This document shows, piece after piece, positions 26,411 through 35,351 of a DNA stretch of 64,000 nt. The stretch is from an uncultured Prevotella sp. (GTDB lineage Bacteria > Bacteroidota > Bacteroidia > Bacteroidales > Bacteroidaceae): NCBI GenBank assembly GCA_905236755.1, contig CAJOCR010000010.1, positions 62,001 through 126,000 of the forward strand. Direction: 5' to 3'. Each line of letters opens with the position of its first letter. The stretch's first letter is position 1. Below the pieces are notes generated by a model that was not told the DNA's origin, made no database searches, and saw nothing but the letters and a program-made list of their open reading frames with translations. The translations under genes were made by a program, and so were the position numbers.

Positions 26411-27670
26411 TTGAAAAAAATATTATTATTCATATTGCTTACCGTCGTGACGATGGCGAAAGCGCAAACTGCAGACTCGTTAGTAGCACAAGATTTGAGG
26501 ACACTTGGAATAAACTTCTCCAACAATAACTCTGTTGTGCTACTGACTAATGGTCAGGAAAAGTTCGACGATTTGTTCCGTGCTATTGATCAAGCAAAAA
26601 GTTCAATACACATGGAATATTTCAACTTTCGTAACGACTCGATAAACAAAGAACTGATTAATCATCTTGCCCCCAAAGTAAAAGAAGGCGTTGAGGTAAG
26701 ACTGCTCTATGATGCGTTTGGTAACACATCAAACAATCGTCCTATGAAGAATCGCGACCTAAAAAGGATTCGCAGTCTCGGCATAGAGATCTATGAGTTT
26801 GACCCTATCACCTTCCCTTTCATCAATCATGTGTTCACACGTGACCACAGAAAGATTGTTGTTATTGACGGTAAAATAGCATACACCGGTGGTATGAACG
26901 TTGCCGACTATTACATTAAAGGAACAAAACATGTGGGCGAATGGCATGATATGCATTGCCGACTGGAAGGTGATGTGGTTAACGATTTGCAAAGCATATT
27001 CATAAGAATATGGAACAAAACCACAAAGCAGAATGTGCATGGTACCAAGTACTATAGAGGCATTTATAATGCTGACTATGTAAAAGGGTTAAAAGAATCA
27101 CCATGCGAGGATAGTGGGAGTATGATGGTTGGTATCATCAATCGTGAACCAAGAACAAGCAATAAGATTATTCGCCAGTTTTATCTCTCGGCAATAAACA
27201 ATGCTCAAGATAGTATCAAGATAATAAATCCATATTTCACACTTAACCATAAAATAAAGAAAGCACTAAAGAATGCAGCTAAGAGAGGTGTACAAGTAGA
27301 GATTATGCTGAGCACAAAGAGTGATATTCCACTAACACCTGACTGTGGATTCTATAACGCTCATAAACTGATGAAGGCAGGATGTACAGTATGGATGTTT
27401 GAAGAAGGTTTTCATCACACGAAAGTAATAATGGTTGATGGACGATTATGTACTGTTGGTTCAGCAAATTTGAACTCTCGTTCACTAAGTTGGGACTATG
27501 AGGAAAATGCCGTTATACTTAACAAATGCACTACCCAGCAGCTTGATAAACTGTTTAATGAAGAACGTGCAAGAAGCTTTAAGCTTACACCAGAGACATG
27601 GAACAAATGGCGCACTGGGTGGCAGAAATTTCGTGGATGGTTTGCACATTTATTGTCACCATTCCTTTAA
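26411..27670 (+). CDS. Cardiolipin synthase-like phospholipase D protein
   Basis: 419 aa with two HKD motifs: HRKIVVIDGKIAYTGGMNVAD (~143-163) and HHTKVIMVDGRLCTVGSANL (~337-356), as in cardiolipin synthases and related phosphatidyltransferases. A signal sequence (KKILLFILLTVVTMAKAQ) ends in AKAQ, so the protein is probably exported or anchored. The only start that keeps this signal is TTG at 26411; the first in-frame ATG (residue 15) would remove it. Cardiolipin synthases usually have two N-terminal helices, so a periplasmic PLD-type role is also possible. Follows kdsD by 73 bp. Confidence 0.8.
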   Translation: MKKILLFILLTVVTMAKAQTADSLVAQDLRTLGINFSNNNSVVLLTNGQEKFDDLFRAIDQAKSSIHMEYFNFRNDSINKELINHLAPKVKEGVEVRLLYDAFGNTSNNRPMKNRDLKRIRSLGIEIYEFDPITFPFINHVFTRDHRKIVVIDGKIAYTGGMNVADYYIKGTKHVGEWHDMHCRLEGDVVNDLQSIFIRIWNKTTKQNVHGTKYYRGIYNADYVKGLKESPCEDSGSMMVGIINREPRTSNKIIRQFYLSAINNAQDSIKIINPYFTLNHKIKKALKNAAKRGVQVEIMLSTKSDIPLTPDCGFYNAHKLMKAGCTVWMFEEGFHHTKVIMVDGRLCTVGSANLNSRSLSWDYEENAVILNKCTTQQLDKLFNEERARSFKLTPETWNKWRTGWQKFRGWFAHLLSPFL

Positions 27671-27700
27671 ACATAGTAGTAGAAAAAAAATAACGAAACG

Positions 27701-28324
27701 ATGGATGCAAAAAAGATGCAAGAAATGATAGGAAGTGGTCGCCCTAAAGTAGCTATCATAGATAACAATACTTTGGCGATAATGGGACTGAAGAATCTTC
27801 TTCAGCAGGTGATGCCTATTATGGAAGTTAAAACCTTCTGCTCTTTTAAAGCTTTTATGGATAGTGATGTTGAACATTTCTTTCACTATTTCGTGACAAC
27901 AAATATAGTTCTTGAAAATCGTCTTTTTTTTCTTGACCATCAGCGCAAGACAGTTGTATTAACAATATCCAACGACCCCAACTCTCAGCTTAGTGGTTTT
28001 CATTGTCTAAGCGTTAACACCAGCGAAGAACAACTTATTAAAAACCTTCTTGAGTTGGCACAGTTTGGTCATGCTGGCGGTAAAAACCTGCCAAAAATAC
28101 CTGAACAACAAATAACAAAGCAGCTCAGCGACCGTGAGATTGAAGTTTTGTCACAAGTTGCACAAGGCAAAATAAATAAAGAGATTGCTGATATTCTGAA
28201 TATTGGCTTGACAACAGTGATCACTCACCGAAAGAATATTCAAGAAAAGTTAGGTCTTAAGAGTGTTAGTGCCCTTACCATCTATGCCGTTATGCACGGA
28301 TATGTAGATATTAACAAAATATAA
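27701..28324 (+). CDS. LuxR-type regulator with degenerate receiver domain
   Basis: 207 aa. Residues ~15-115 have the layout of a response-regulator receiver (KVAIIDNNTLAIMGLKNLLQQV) but the region of the phospho-acceptor (HYFVTTNIVLENRLFFL) has no Asp, so it is probably a pseudo-receiver. Residues ~140-207 are a LuxR/NarL helix-turn-helix: LSDREIEVLSQVAQGKINKE, IGLTTVITHRKNIQEKLG. This output domain closely matches that of the hemerythrin protein at 31300 (LSDREKDVIISLVQGMTNKE, TNTVITHRRNI), and the two genes flank nrdDG. Regulation of nrdDG or redox genes is inferred from this placement. Confidence 0.8.
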   Translation: MDAKKMQEMIGSGRPKVAIIDNNTLAIMGLKNLLQQVMPIMEVKTFCSFKAFMDSDVEHFFHYFVTTNIVLENRLFFLDHQRKTVVLTISNDPNSQLSGFHCLSVNTSEEQLIKNLLELAQFGHAGGKNLPKIPEQQITKQLSDREIEVLSQVAQGKINKEIADILNIGLTTVITHRKNIQEKLGLKSVSALTIYAVMHGYVDINKI

Positions 28325-28346
28325 TATGCGCAATGCAGAGCATTGC

Positions 28347-28403
28347 TAAATGAAAAATGACAAATGATAAATGATAAATGATAAAGAAGCGCGAAGCGCT
28401 TTC
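28347..28403 (+). repeat. Heptamer array followed by a hairpin
   Basis: 28347-28381 reads TAAATGA, AAAATGA, CAAATGA, TAAATGA, TAAATGA (period 7), followed by TAAAGAA and a short hairpin AAGCGC-GAA-GCGCTT (28387-28401). It occupies the convergent gap between the regulator and nrdG. The same heptamer occurs at 44191. Confidence 0.6.
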
Positions 28404-28451
28404 ATTATCTCTATTCCATCTTTCATTATTCCATCATTTGTTTTCCAGATG

Positions 28452-28952
28452 CTAAGCTTGCTTAGCACTGGGTTGGGGAGATGATTCTTTCCAGAATCGG
28501 TATGTTATGTCAACGAAGTCACTATCTGAAATTTTCTTATAAAGACGTTGGTTTGTTGTTTGATCTTTCAAACAACCAAGATGAGCAATATATGGGCCAA
28601 CCTTGATATAATCAAAATCAGACTTATTTACCACCCCCGGCACTCTAAGTCTGCCACTATACCACCCTATCTTATATTCTGGGTGAACACGATGCATGTA
28701 TTGTGCAAGCTGATTAATATATTCAGGTTCAGCATCACCACCCATAAAACAGAAACACGTTACTTCGGAACCGTATTCCAGCGCAAATCCGTCAAGAACA
28801 ACAGGCGTTAGTGCCTCGCCAATATCTTGCCACAGAAATTTGCTGTGACACCCTGGACAATGGCAAGGGCAGTTGCTGATGTTTATGGCAAGAGTTACCT
28901 CATCAGGTATTTCCTGGAATACGATTCCTGTATTAACGTATTTCATAGACAT
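28452..28952 (-). CDS. nrdG: Anaerobic ribonucleotide reductase activating protein
   Basis: 166 aa radical-SAM activase. The Fe-S motif CX3CX2C is seen in NISNCPCHCPGCHSKFLWQD, and FCFMGGDAEPEY provides the GGE-like SAM-binding strand. It generates the glycyl radical on NrdD using SAM and an electron donor. The gene starts 3 bp after the nrdD stop, so both are co-transcribed. The last codons and stop lie in a GCTAAGC/GCTTAGC palindrome. A second ATG two codons in (M3) is an alternative start. Confidence 0.95.
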   Translation of the reverse strand: MSMKYVNTGIVFQEIPDEVTLAINISNCPCHCPGCHSKFLWQDIGEALTPVVLDGFALEYGSEVTCFCFMGGDAEPEYINQLAQYMHRVHPEYKIGWYSGRLRVPGVVNKSDFDYIKVGPYIAHLGCLKDQTTNQRLYKKISDSDFVDITYRFWKESSPQPSAKQA

Positions 28953-28955
28953 AGA

Positions 28956-31076
28956 TTAAACTTCAACAAGTTGTTTTTTCTTATCAGGGTTATGCTGATA
29001 GAAACGACGAGAAGCCTCTGCCTGACGAGGAGCAGAGAAGTTGCTTACACGCTTCAGATAACCTATAATACGAGTCATATAATCAACATTCTTGCTATGA
29101 CAGCATGGACATTCATGAAGGTAACGCTTATCAATATGCCCACAGTCATTACAGATAGTATTAGGAATGTTGAATGTAAAGTAATTACATCCTTCTTTCG
29201 CTGCCACACAGAACATATGGCGATACTGCTCTTTAGAAAGATGTTCTTCAAGGTTCATATGAAGAGCCGAGCCACCAGTAAGATGCTCAATATATGGAGC
29301 ACCATGCAGTTTGAACTTATCAATAATACTCAGGCTGTCATCTTCTACGACATAGAAATAACTGTTATAGCAATCACGAGGAACAAAATATCCATCTTCA
29401 CGATCCCATTTTGCGTGTTTCACGCCCACATTTTCAGCAGGAATCATCTCACAATTAAACATAAGATCCTTAGTACGGAATTGCTTATTATATTTCTCTA
29501 TAAGACTAAGCAGTTCTTTTACGAAAGCCTTATACTTCTCATTAGGAGTTATCTGCAAGCCCATAAACTCTGCAGCCTCTACAAGACCATTGATACCAAT
29601 GGTAAGATACTGACGAGACATATTAATATATCCAGCATCAAACAAAGGCAACATACCATGTTTTTGCAATTCAAGTAAATTCTCATTATAAGCTATCTGA
29701 ACCTTATGACATAGTTCTATAACATGAGAAAGGTATTCCTTATAATCTTGCTTATTGTTTATAGCATACTGTATGCAGCGATTAAGGTTTATGGTAAGCA
29801 CAGACTTAGAACCAGTAGAAACACCACCAGCACCAAGTGTGTAACTAAATCCATTGTCCTGAATCTCGTTACGCAAACGGCAACAAGAACTGAGCGAGTC
29901 GGCATTATCACTAAGGTAAGTAAAGAAGCTATGACCAGCAGCATACATCTCTGCTGCAAAGTCGCCCCACTCTTTATCCTTGCAATCGCCATTCTCTGTA
30001 AGCATTGCCATAGTCTCAACAGGGAAAGTAAGAACAGTCTTTGTACGCTCCTCATTAAACCACTTCATGAAACGTTTCTGCAACCAGTTCACACCTTCCC
30101 AATCAGGCTGCGAACCATCAGGGAAGAAGAAGTTACCGAAAAGGCTCTCGAAATAATACTTATCATAATATGATATATTCCAGAAAACAGCCTGATAGTT
30201 ACGAGCACCAGTAGGCTGATTCAAAGAATATACAATCTGTTCGAAACAATCGGTAATAACCTTATCTATACTGCGTTTTTTAATACTCAGATCAACAATC
30301 TCGTCAGTACGCTTATAGTAGCCTTTACCGTATTCAAGTTCTATGAAATAGTTCATATACATAAGAAACTCAGGAGTAGCGCATGCACCTGCAAGCATAG
30401 AGCTCACCATAAAAACCATATTAATAAAACCGCCACAAAACGACTTCAGATTGCTTGGTGCAGTTGAATTTCCGCCAATGCTTGTTGTACCGCCAATGAG
30501 CCATGGATACATGGTGATAGAAGCGCAGTAATTAGCAAGATTGGTTTCATCATTCTTATAAATAAAATGATGAGTCAGCAAGTAAATATACTCGTCTGCA
30601 AGTTCTTTTCCGTATATTTTTTTTATTCTGTCAGTAAGAAGGCGACGATTAAGGCGAATAAAGTTTGATTTAGGTAATTCACCAATGAGAGTAGCGATAT
30701 TTTTATGCTCTACATTGGCATTAGCATCGTATTTTGAGCCAGTAGCAGCATTGGACGCCTCACAGTATTCAGACAAGAACTTGAGTTTAGATAGAGTTTC
30801 ACGGTCTTCTGTGTGTTGCTGACGATAAAGCATAAAGCTCTTAGCTACCTTATAGTAGCCCTCACGCATAAGAGCCTCTTCAACTTGGTTCTGAATATCT
30901 TCCACCTTGATACCCTCATGAATATCTAAATGACTGATAATCTTAGAAATAGACCCTAAGTCAGCAGGTTCTGCAACAGATTCAAATGCCTTAATAATAG
31001 CATTCATAATCTTGTCAAGTGAGAAACGATCTTTGCTTCCGTCGCGTTTTGTAATGGTAAAGTTTTTAATCTCCAT
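28956..31076 (-). CDS. nrdD: Anaerobic ribonucleoside-triphosphate reductase
   Basis: 706 aa. An N-terminal ATP-cone (~1-95, ITKRDGSKDRFSLDKIMNAI) for allosteric control, the catalytic ten-stranded barrel, a C-terminal zinc site (CNDCGHIDKRYLHECPCC), and the glycyl-radical loop RIIGYLKRVSNFS. Reduces NTPs to dNTPs without oxygen using formate in class III enzymes. Its activase is nrdG downstream. The two plus-strand ORFs in the track across this gene (28827, 29724) are shadows. A TATCTTTG box lies ~120 bp upstream. Confidence 0.96.
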   Translation of the reverse strand: MEIKNFTITKRDGSKDRFSLDKIMNAIIKAFESVAEPADLGSISKIISHLDIHEGIKVEDIQNQVEEALMREGYYKVAKSFMLYRQQHTEDRETLSKLKFLSEYCEASNAATGSKYDANANVEHKNIATLIGELPKSNFIRLNRRLLTDRIKKIYGKELADEYIYLLTHHFIYKNDETNLANYCASITMYPWLIGGTTSIGGNSTAPSNLKSFCGGFINMVFMVSSMLAGACATPEFLMYMNYFIELEYGKGYYKRTDEIVDLSIKKRSIDKVITDCFEQIVYSLNQPTGARNYQAVFWNISYYDKYYFESLFGNFFFPDGSQPDWEGVNWLQKRFMKWFNEERTKTVLTFPVETMAMLTENGDCKDKEWGDFAAEMYAAGHSFFTYLSDNADSLSSCCRLRNEIQDNGFSYTLGAGGVSTGSKSVLTINLNRCIQYAINNKQDYKEYLSHVIELCHKVQIAYNENLLELQKHGMLPLFDAGYINMSRQYLTIGINGLVEAAEFMGLQITPNEKYKAFVKELLSLIEKYNKQFRTKDLMFNCEMIPAENVGVKHAKWDREDGYFVPRDCYNSYFYVVEDDSLSIIDKFKLHGAPYIEHLTGGSALHMNLEEHLSKEQYRHMFCVAAKEGCNYFTFNIPNTICNDCGHIDKRYLHECPCCHSKNVDYMTRIIGYLKRVSNFSAPRQAEASRRFYQHNPDKKKQLVEV

Positions 31077-31196
31077 ATGGTGTTAATGCTTTAGTTTTAG
31101 GGCAAACTTTTTGTGATTTTCATTTTTACAATTCTCCAAAAAGAAAACTTCATGAAGAAATCATAATATTAAATTAACCCGTTTTTTTGTTTCCCG

Positions 31197-31204
31197 CAAA
31201 GATA
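31197..31204 (-). promoter_or_regulatory. -7 element for nrdDG
   Basis: TATCTTTG on the minus strand, with a ~115-nt 5' UTR to nrdD. No -33 TTTG at normal spacing, so an activator may be required. Confidence 0.5.
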
Positions 31205-31243
31205 GCATAAAAAAGAAAAAATCGAGCATCGAGGCCCGATTTT
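31205..31243 (-). terminator. Intrinsic terminator of the hemerythrin-LuxR gene
   Basis: On the minus strand AAAATCG...CGATTTT closes around GGGCCTCGATGCT and is followed by TTTCTTTTTTA. It lies immediately upstream of the nrdD -7 box, so it separates the regulator from nrdDG. Confidence 0.7.
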
Positions 31244-31299
31244 CTTATGTTTTTTTACAATTATTAGCGAATGAATTTCAGGATTATTTACAGTGATTT

Positions 31300-32256
31300 T
31301 TAAAGTATTACTGACGAAATATCCACTAAGTTATTGACTATTGCATAGATAGTAAGTCCAGCCGGACTATGTATCTGTAATTTGCGTGCAATATTACGAC
31401 GATGTGTAATAACTGTATTGGTAGAAATACACAAATGATCAGCAATTTCTTTGTTAGTCATACCTTGAACAAGACTAATAATAACGTCCTTTTCACGATC
31501 GCTCAACGCATCAGAATTGTCCTGGCTCTGATTTATCATATTGCTTATCTTCACGCTTACATCGCTTTGGCGATTCTTCTTCTCAAGACTTCGAATAGCA
31601 GGTACGAAAATCTCGTCCTCAACAAGTCGGTGAGCAGAAAGCCATTCTTCATTATTATATATATCGTAAAGAGTTGCAGTAAGCTGATTGTTATGAAGTC
31701 CGTCAGAAGGCAGGTATTTAATAATAATATTCTTTAATTCCTTAAGTTTTATATCTGCCTGAGTATGATGTTTTGAGAATGTATCAATATCATAATCCCC
31801 CACTACATTGTTATCGAGCAAAGACTGCACATAAGGGAACACGTTTTTCTCCTCATACTTCATGTGAGAATGAATCTGATGAGCATACTCATCATATAAT
31901 TTCAGTATCAGACGTGCAAGATTATCATTTTCATCAAGAGCCTCTGAAAGTTCTTTGCGAATGAAAGGCAGTTGGAATTCGAGATAATATTCATGACTTG
32001 CCTTAAGATACTTCAAAAGAGTTGGTACAGAAAGACGCTCTACATCATCAATATTGCGATAACCATTAATAGTGAAATTAACAACAGCGAGAAATGTGTT
32101 AGTATCAACATTCTGGTCTTCGCACACATTTCTTACTGTCTTGTCACCAAAGCCTATATTGATACCGAAAGCACCAAGACTCTGCAGTATGTTATAGTTA
32201 TCACGGATGATATTGATGAGCTTATCATCAGCCTCATACATTTTCTGATTCTTCAT
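31300..32256 (-). CDS. Hemerythrin-domain LuxR-type transcriptional regulator
   Basis: 318 aa with three parts: a ScdA/YtfE-type N-terminal segment (~30-72, DKTVRNVCEDQNVDTNTFLA), a hemerythrin-like four-helix region (~85-228) with candidate di-iron ligands in ASHEYYLEF, IHSHMKYEEKNVFPY, SKHHTQAD and SAHRLVEDEIF, and a C-terminal LuxR HTH (~252-318, LSDREKDVIISLVQ). The design suggests an iron-based sensor of oxygen, NO or oxidative damage coupled directly to DNA binding. It is monocistronic with its own promoter and terminator. The target is unknown; adjacent nrdDG is an obvious candidate. Confidence 0.85.
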   Translation of the reverse strand: MKNQKMYEADDKLINIIRDNYNILQSLGAFGINIGFGDKTVRNVCEDQNVDTNTFLAVVNFTINGYRNIDDVERLSVPTLLKYLKASHEYYLEFQLPFIRKELSEALDENDNLARLILKLYDEYAHQIHSHMKYEEKNVFPYVQSLLDNNVVGDYDIDTFSKHHTQADIKLKELKNIIIKYLPSDGLHNNQLTATLYDIYNNEEWLSAHRLVEDEIFVPAIRSLEKKNRQSDVSVKISNMINQSQDNSDALSDREKDVIISLVQGMTNKEIADHLCISTNTVITHRRNIARKLQIHSPAGLTIYAIVNNLVDISSVIL

Positions 32257-32287
32257 TCTCTTTGCACGTATAATATGTAATTATGTG

Positions 32288-32318
32288 CAAAATTATAAAA
32301 ATACTTGCAGAAAAGCAA
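32288..32318 (-). promoter_or_regulatory. Promoter of the hemerythrin-LuxR gene
   Basis: On the minus strand a TTG -33 element (32318-32316) and TAATTTTG -7 element (32295-32288) are exactly 20 bp apart. Two copies of AATACTTRCA overlap the spacer and upstream side, a possible autoregulatory site. Confidence 0.65.
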
Positions 32319-32347
32319 TACTTACAAGTAGGTATTTAAAAACAAAA

Positions 32348-32373
32348 AGGGATGCAAATTTCTTTGCATCCCT
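32348..32373 (-). terminator. Terminator of rny
   Basis: AGGGATGCAAA pairs perfectly with TTTGCATCCCT around a 4-nt loop; on the minus strand TTTTTGTTTTT follows. Located 20 bp beyond the rny stop. Confidence 0.85.
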
Positions 32374-32393
32374 AATAAAATATTGTGATGATG

Positions 32394-33932
32394 TTATTTT
32401 GCGTAAGCAACAGAACGAACCTCACGGATAACGGTAATCTTAACCTGACCTGGGTAAGTCATCTCGTTCTGAATCTTTGTTGCAATCTCATCGCTGAGCT
32501 TCAGACTCTCATCGTCGGTCATCTTATCAGCTCCTACGATAACACGAAGCTCACGACCTGCCTGAATAGCATAAGTCTTGGTTACACCTGGATAACTCAT
32601 AGCAATAGCCTCAAGATCGTTAAGACGTTTGATATAAGCCTCTACAACCTCACGACGAGCACCTGGGCGAGCACCAGAGATAGCGTCACAAACCTGAACG
32701 ATTGGAGCAATGAGACTGGTCATCTCTGCTTCATCATGGTGTGCAGCAATAGCATTGCAAATATCAGCCTTTTCCTTGTATTTCTCAGCTATCTTAGCTC
32801 CATAGAGTGCGTGTGGCAATTCGGTTTCCTCATCTGGCACCTTACCAATATCGTGAAGCAAACCAGCACGCTTAGCCTTCTTAGGATTGAGTCCAAGTTC
32901 AGAAGCCATAACAGCACAAAGGTTAGCTGTTTCGCGAGCATGCTGCAATAGGTTCTGACCATAAGAAGAACGATATTTCATCTTACCAACAATACGGATA
33001 AGTTCTGGGTGCAAACCGTGAATACCAAGGTCGATAGCTGTGCGCTTACCAGTTTCAATAATCTCGTTCTCCAACTGCTTCTTAACCTTAGTAACAACCT
33101 CTTCGATACGAGCTGGGTGGATACGGCCATCGGCAACAAGCTGATGAAGAGCCAAACGGCATATTTCGCGACGAACAGGGTCGAAAGCTGAGATTACTAC
33201 TGCATCTGGTGTATCGTCAACAACGATTTCTACACCTGTAGCAGCCTCAAGGGCACGGATATTACGTCCTTCACGACCAATGATGCGTCCCTTTACCTCG
33301 TCATTTTCAATATGGAACACGCTAACACTATTTTCGATAGCAGTTTCAGTTGCTACACGCTGAATAGTCTGAATAACGATTTTCTTCGCCTGATTAGTTG
33401 CGTCGAGCTTAGCCTGGTCTATAATCTCATTAACATAGCTTGCAGCATCGAGTTTAGCCTGGTCTTTCAAACTTTCAACCAAACGAGCCTTAGCCTCTTC
33501 AGCGCTCAAACCAGAAAGTTCCTCGAGTTTTGACTGCTCTTGCAGCATCATCTTTTCAAGGTCCTGCTGCTTTACAGCCAACAGTTTCTTTTCATTGTCA
33601 ACACGCATTTGGAACTGTTCAACCTCCTGACGGCGGCGACCGATTTCCTCCTGTCGCTGATTAAGACTGATTTCGCGTTGTTTTAGTTTGTTTTCACTCT
33701 GCTGAATCTTAGAGTTGCGTTGCTGCACCTCTTTCTCCAGTTCACTTTTCTTGTTTAGGAACTTCTCTTTAACCTCAAGAAGTTTTTTCTCTTTAATAAC
33801 TTCAGCTTCTTTTTCGGCAGCTGATACCATTTCATTATATTTTCCCTTAATTACATAACGGAAAATTGCGTAGCCTACTAATCCACCCACAACAAGGGCG
33901 ACAGCAGAAACTATGATGCTTGTTAATACCAT
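32394..33932 (-). CDS. rny: Ribonuclease Y
   Basis: 512 aa endoribonuclease of mRNA decay. An N-terminal membrane helix ([20 protein letters not shown]), a long coiled coil (~30-200), a KH domain ([20 protein letters not shown], ~210-275) and an HD domain ([36 protein letters not shown]). All parts are present and the length is typical. It lies downstream of zapA on the same strand (69-bp gap) and ends at a strong hairpin terminator. Confidence 0.96.
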   Translation of the reverse strand: MVLTSIIVSAVALVVGGLVGYAIFRYVIKGKYNEMVSAAEKEAEVIKEKKLLEVKEKFLNKKSELEKEVQQRNSKIQQSENKLKQREISLNQRQEEIGRRRQEVEQFQMRVDNEKKLLAVKQQDLEKMMLQEQSKLEELSGLSAEEAKARLVESLKDQAKLDAASYVNEIIDQAKLDATNQAKKIVIQTIQRVATETAIENSVSVFHIENDEVKGRIIGREGRNIRALEAATGVEIVVDDTPDAVVISAFDPVRREICRLALHQLVADGRIHPARIEEVVTKVKKQLENEIIETGKRTAIDLGIHGLHPELIRIVGKMKYRSSYGQNLLQHARETANLCAVMASELGLNPKKAKRAGLLHDIGKVPDEETELPHALYGAKIAEKYKEKADICNAIAAHHDEAEMTSLIAPIVQVCDAISGARPGARREVVEAYIKRLNDLEAIAMSYPGVTKTYAIQAGRELRVIVGADKMTDDESLKLSDEIATKIQNEMTYPGQVKITVIREVRSVAYAK

Positions 33933-34001
33933 TATTATTTATTTAAGTTCATTTATTATTTTGATGATACATACCTTTATTATAAATGAACAAATATATT
34001 T

Positions 34002-34304
34002 TTAGTCTTTCAGAGCATCTTCAATTTCAGAAGTAAGTTTGCCAAGAAGGTCCGAGAACGGTTCGGTATCGTTACGAGACGCTTCACGCTCATATCTCAA
34101 AGCAATATCAATGAGACTCATATACAATAAATCCTTTTCGCCTTTAGTTCCTTTAAAGGCGTTTGCATAAGTATTCACAGTATCAGTAATAAGCTTTGCT
34201 GCATTACGATACAGATATTCTTCTTCTGGAAGAACATTCACCGACATTTCTGTATCGTACACATGAAGTCGTATACGTAATTTTTCTTTCTTTACTTCTG
34301 CCAT
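34002..34304 (-). CDS. zapA: Cell division protein ZapA
   Basis: 100 aa. RIRLHVYDTEMSVNVLPEEE followed by LYRNAAKLITDTVNTYANAF matches the ZapA N-terminal head, and the remainder is a helix for dimerisation. ZapA bundles FtsZ filaments at the division ring. It starts 9 bp after the stop of a small coiled-coil gene and precedes rny. Confidence 0.88.
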   Translation of the reverse strand: MAEVKKEKLRIRLHVYDTEMSVNVLPEEEYLYRNAAKLITDTVNTYANAFKGTKGEKDLLYMSLIDIALRYEREASRNDTEPFSDLLGKLTSEIEDALKD

Positions 34305-34313
34305 CGCTTCTGA

Positions 34314-34607
34314 TTATTTGCCACTCAGTAGCGTAATACATTTGTCCACGTCTCTGATGAGCGATTGAACTCTCTTCTTGGCTCCTTCAATGTCGCCGTC
34401 AGTAATTTCAATCATCTTAGCCATCTTGAGACTATCGTAATCTCGTTGCGCCTGAGCCAACTGTTCCTGAAGCTGTTTTATTTGAGCGTTTTTCTCCTCT
34501 ACCTGTTCGTTCAACTTCTGACAAGCAGTTTTAGTTTCCTTAAACTGCAAAATCATTTGTCTCACACGGGTAGAAAACAGATTCAAAGTTTTCTCATTTG
34601 CGTCCAT
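34314..34607 (-). CDS. Small coiled-coil protein upstream of zapA
   Basis: 97 aa, largely heptad-rich coiled coil (QKLNEQVEEKNAQIKQLQEQLAQAQRDYDS, about residues 28-60), no signal peptide. Position directly before zapA in one transcript suggests a division-ring role comparable in shape to ZapB, but I see no sequence proof. Promoter with consensus -33 and -7 boxes lies just upstream. Confidence 0.7.
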   Translation of the reverse strand: MDANEKTLNLFSTRVRQMILQFKETKTACQKLNEQVEEKNAQIKQLQEQLAQAQRDYDSLKMAKMIEITDGDIEGAKKRVQSLIRDVDKCITLLSGK

Positions 34608-34625
34608 AGATATACAATTTGGTTA

Positions 34626-34657
34626 CAAAATTAAAATTTTAAATTGACAAAACCAAA
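34626..34657 (-). promoter_or_regulatory. Promoter of the coiled-coil/zapA/rny cluster
   Basis: On the minus strand TTTG (34657-34654), 20 bp, TAATTTTG (34633-34626). A full match to the Bacteroidetes consensus; predicted 5' UTR about 15 nt. Confidence 0.75.
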
Positions 34658-34690
34658 TTATTCTTAAAGTTTTTGTTTAAGAAAAAATAA

Positions 34691-35338
34691 TTATTTCATC
34701 ATTGCTTTGGCCTTCTCAACCTGCTGCTCTGATGGTTTTGGTTCTTTCTTTGCCAACATTACTACCTGATAAACGAAGTCTGTAATCCATTTCTGCGAGA
34801 AGCCTAAGCGCTGATCATACTGACGAATAGCCATAACAGCCTTGATTACACTTGCATCGGTATAATCATTCTTGGTAAAGATATCAGAAACAGTTTTCTG
34901 AGTCATTGTATAGATAGCCTTTTTAAAGAAAGAAGGCAAACGAAGTTTAAACTTCATTAAATTACCAGTAAGCATCATCAAATCCTGTGTGAAGCCCTGG
35001 AACTGAATGAGATAGGTCTGAACATCCTGAATTTTACGACAGTTCTTACGAATACTCTGGTCTATCTCCTTGAAGAAACTATCGTCGAGAGTGTACATCT
35101 CTTTCAACATTTTCTTACAATGATTGCGTTCACCGATACCTATCTTATTATTTACTGTAGCTACATGGAAAGTAGCCTTGAACATCCGCAAGTCAGGAAG
35201 CATAGCAAGATTGTTTACTCCTGTATTTGTTGCTATCGATGCCTGGAAATACACTCTAATAAGAGTCATAAAATCTTCCATTCCACCAACCTTACTTGCA
35301 TTATCTTTATTTCCGAACAATTTTGATAAAAATCCCAT
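34691..35338 (-). CDS. Conserved-type cytoplasmic protein of unknown function
   Basis: 215 aa, starts MGFLSKLFGNKDN, no signal peptide or membrane helix, mostly alpha-helical by composition. I recognise no domain. The Lys/Phe-rich N-terminus (GFLSKLFGNKD) resembles the membrane-touching starts of some small bacterial proteins, which is only a hint. It has its own promoter 14 bp upstream and precedes the zapA cluster on the same strand. Confidence 0.6.
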   Translation of the reverse strand: MGFLSKLFGNKDNASKVGGMEDFMTLIRVYFQASIATNTGVNNLAMLPDLRMFKATFHVATVNNKIGIGERNHCKKMLKEMYTLDDSFFKEIDQSIRKNCRKIQDVQTYLIQFQGFTQDLMMLTGNLMKFKLRLPSFFKKAIYTMTQKTVSDIFTKNDYTDASVIKAVMAIRQYDQRLGFSQKWITDFVYQVVMLAKKEPKPSEQQVEKAKAMMK

Positions 35339-35351
35339 AATAATTTTTGTT

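Noticed and set aside
28347-28381. CRISPR-like appearance of the repeat arrays
   Set aside because: Units of 7 or 11 bp without unique spacers and no cas genes; not CRISPR.
28827-30173. Two long plus-strand ORFs (283 and 149 aa) across nrdD/nrdG
   Set aside because: They lie fully antisense to clear nrdD and nrdG and have low-complexity, Ile/His/Thr-rich translations.
33933-34001. 6S RNA near zapA, as in E. coli
   Set aside because: The rny-zapA gap is only 69 bp, too short for 6S RNA.
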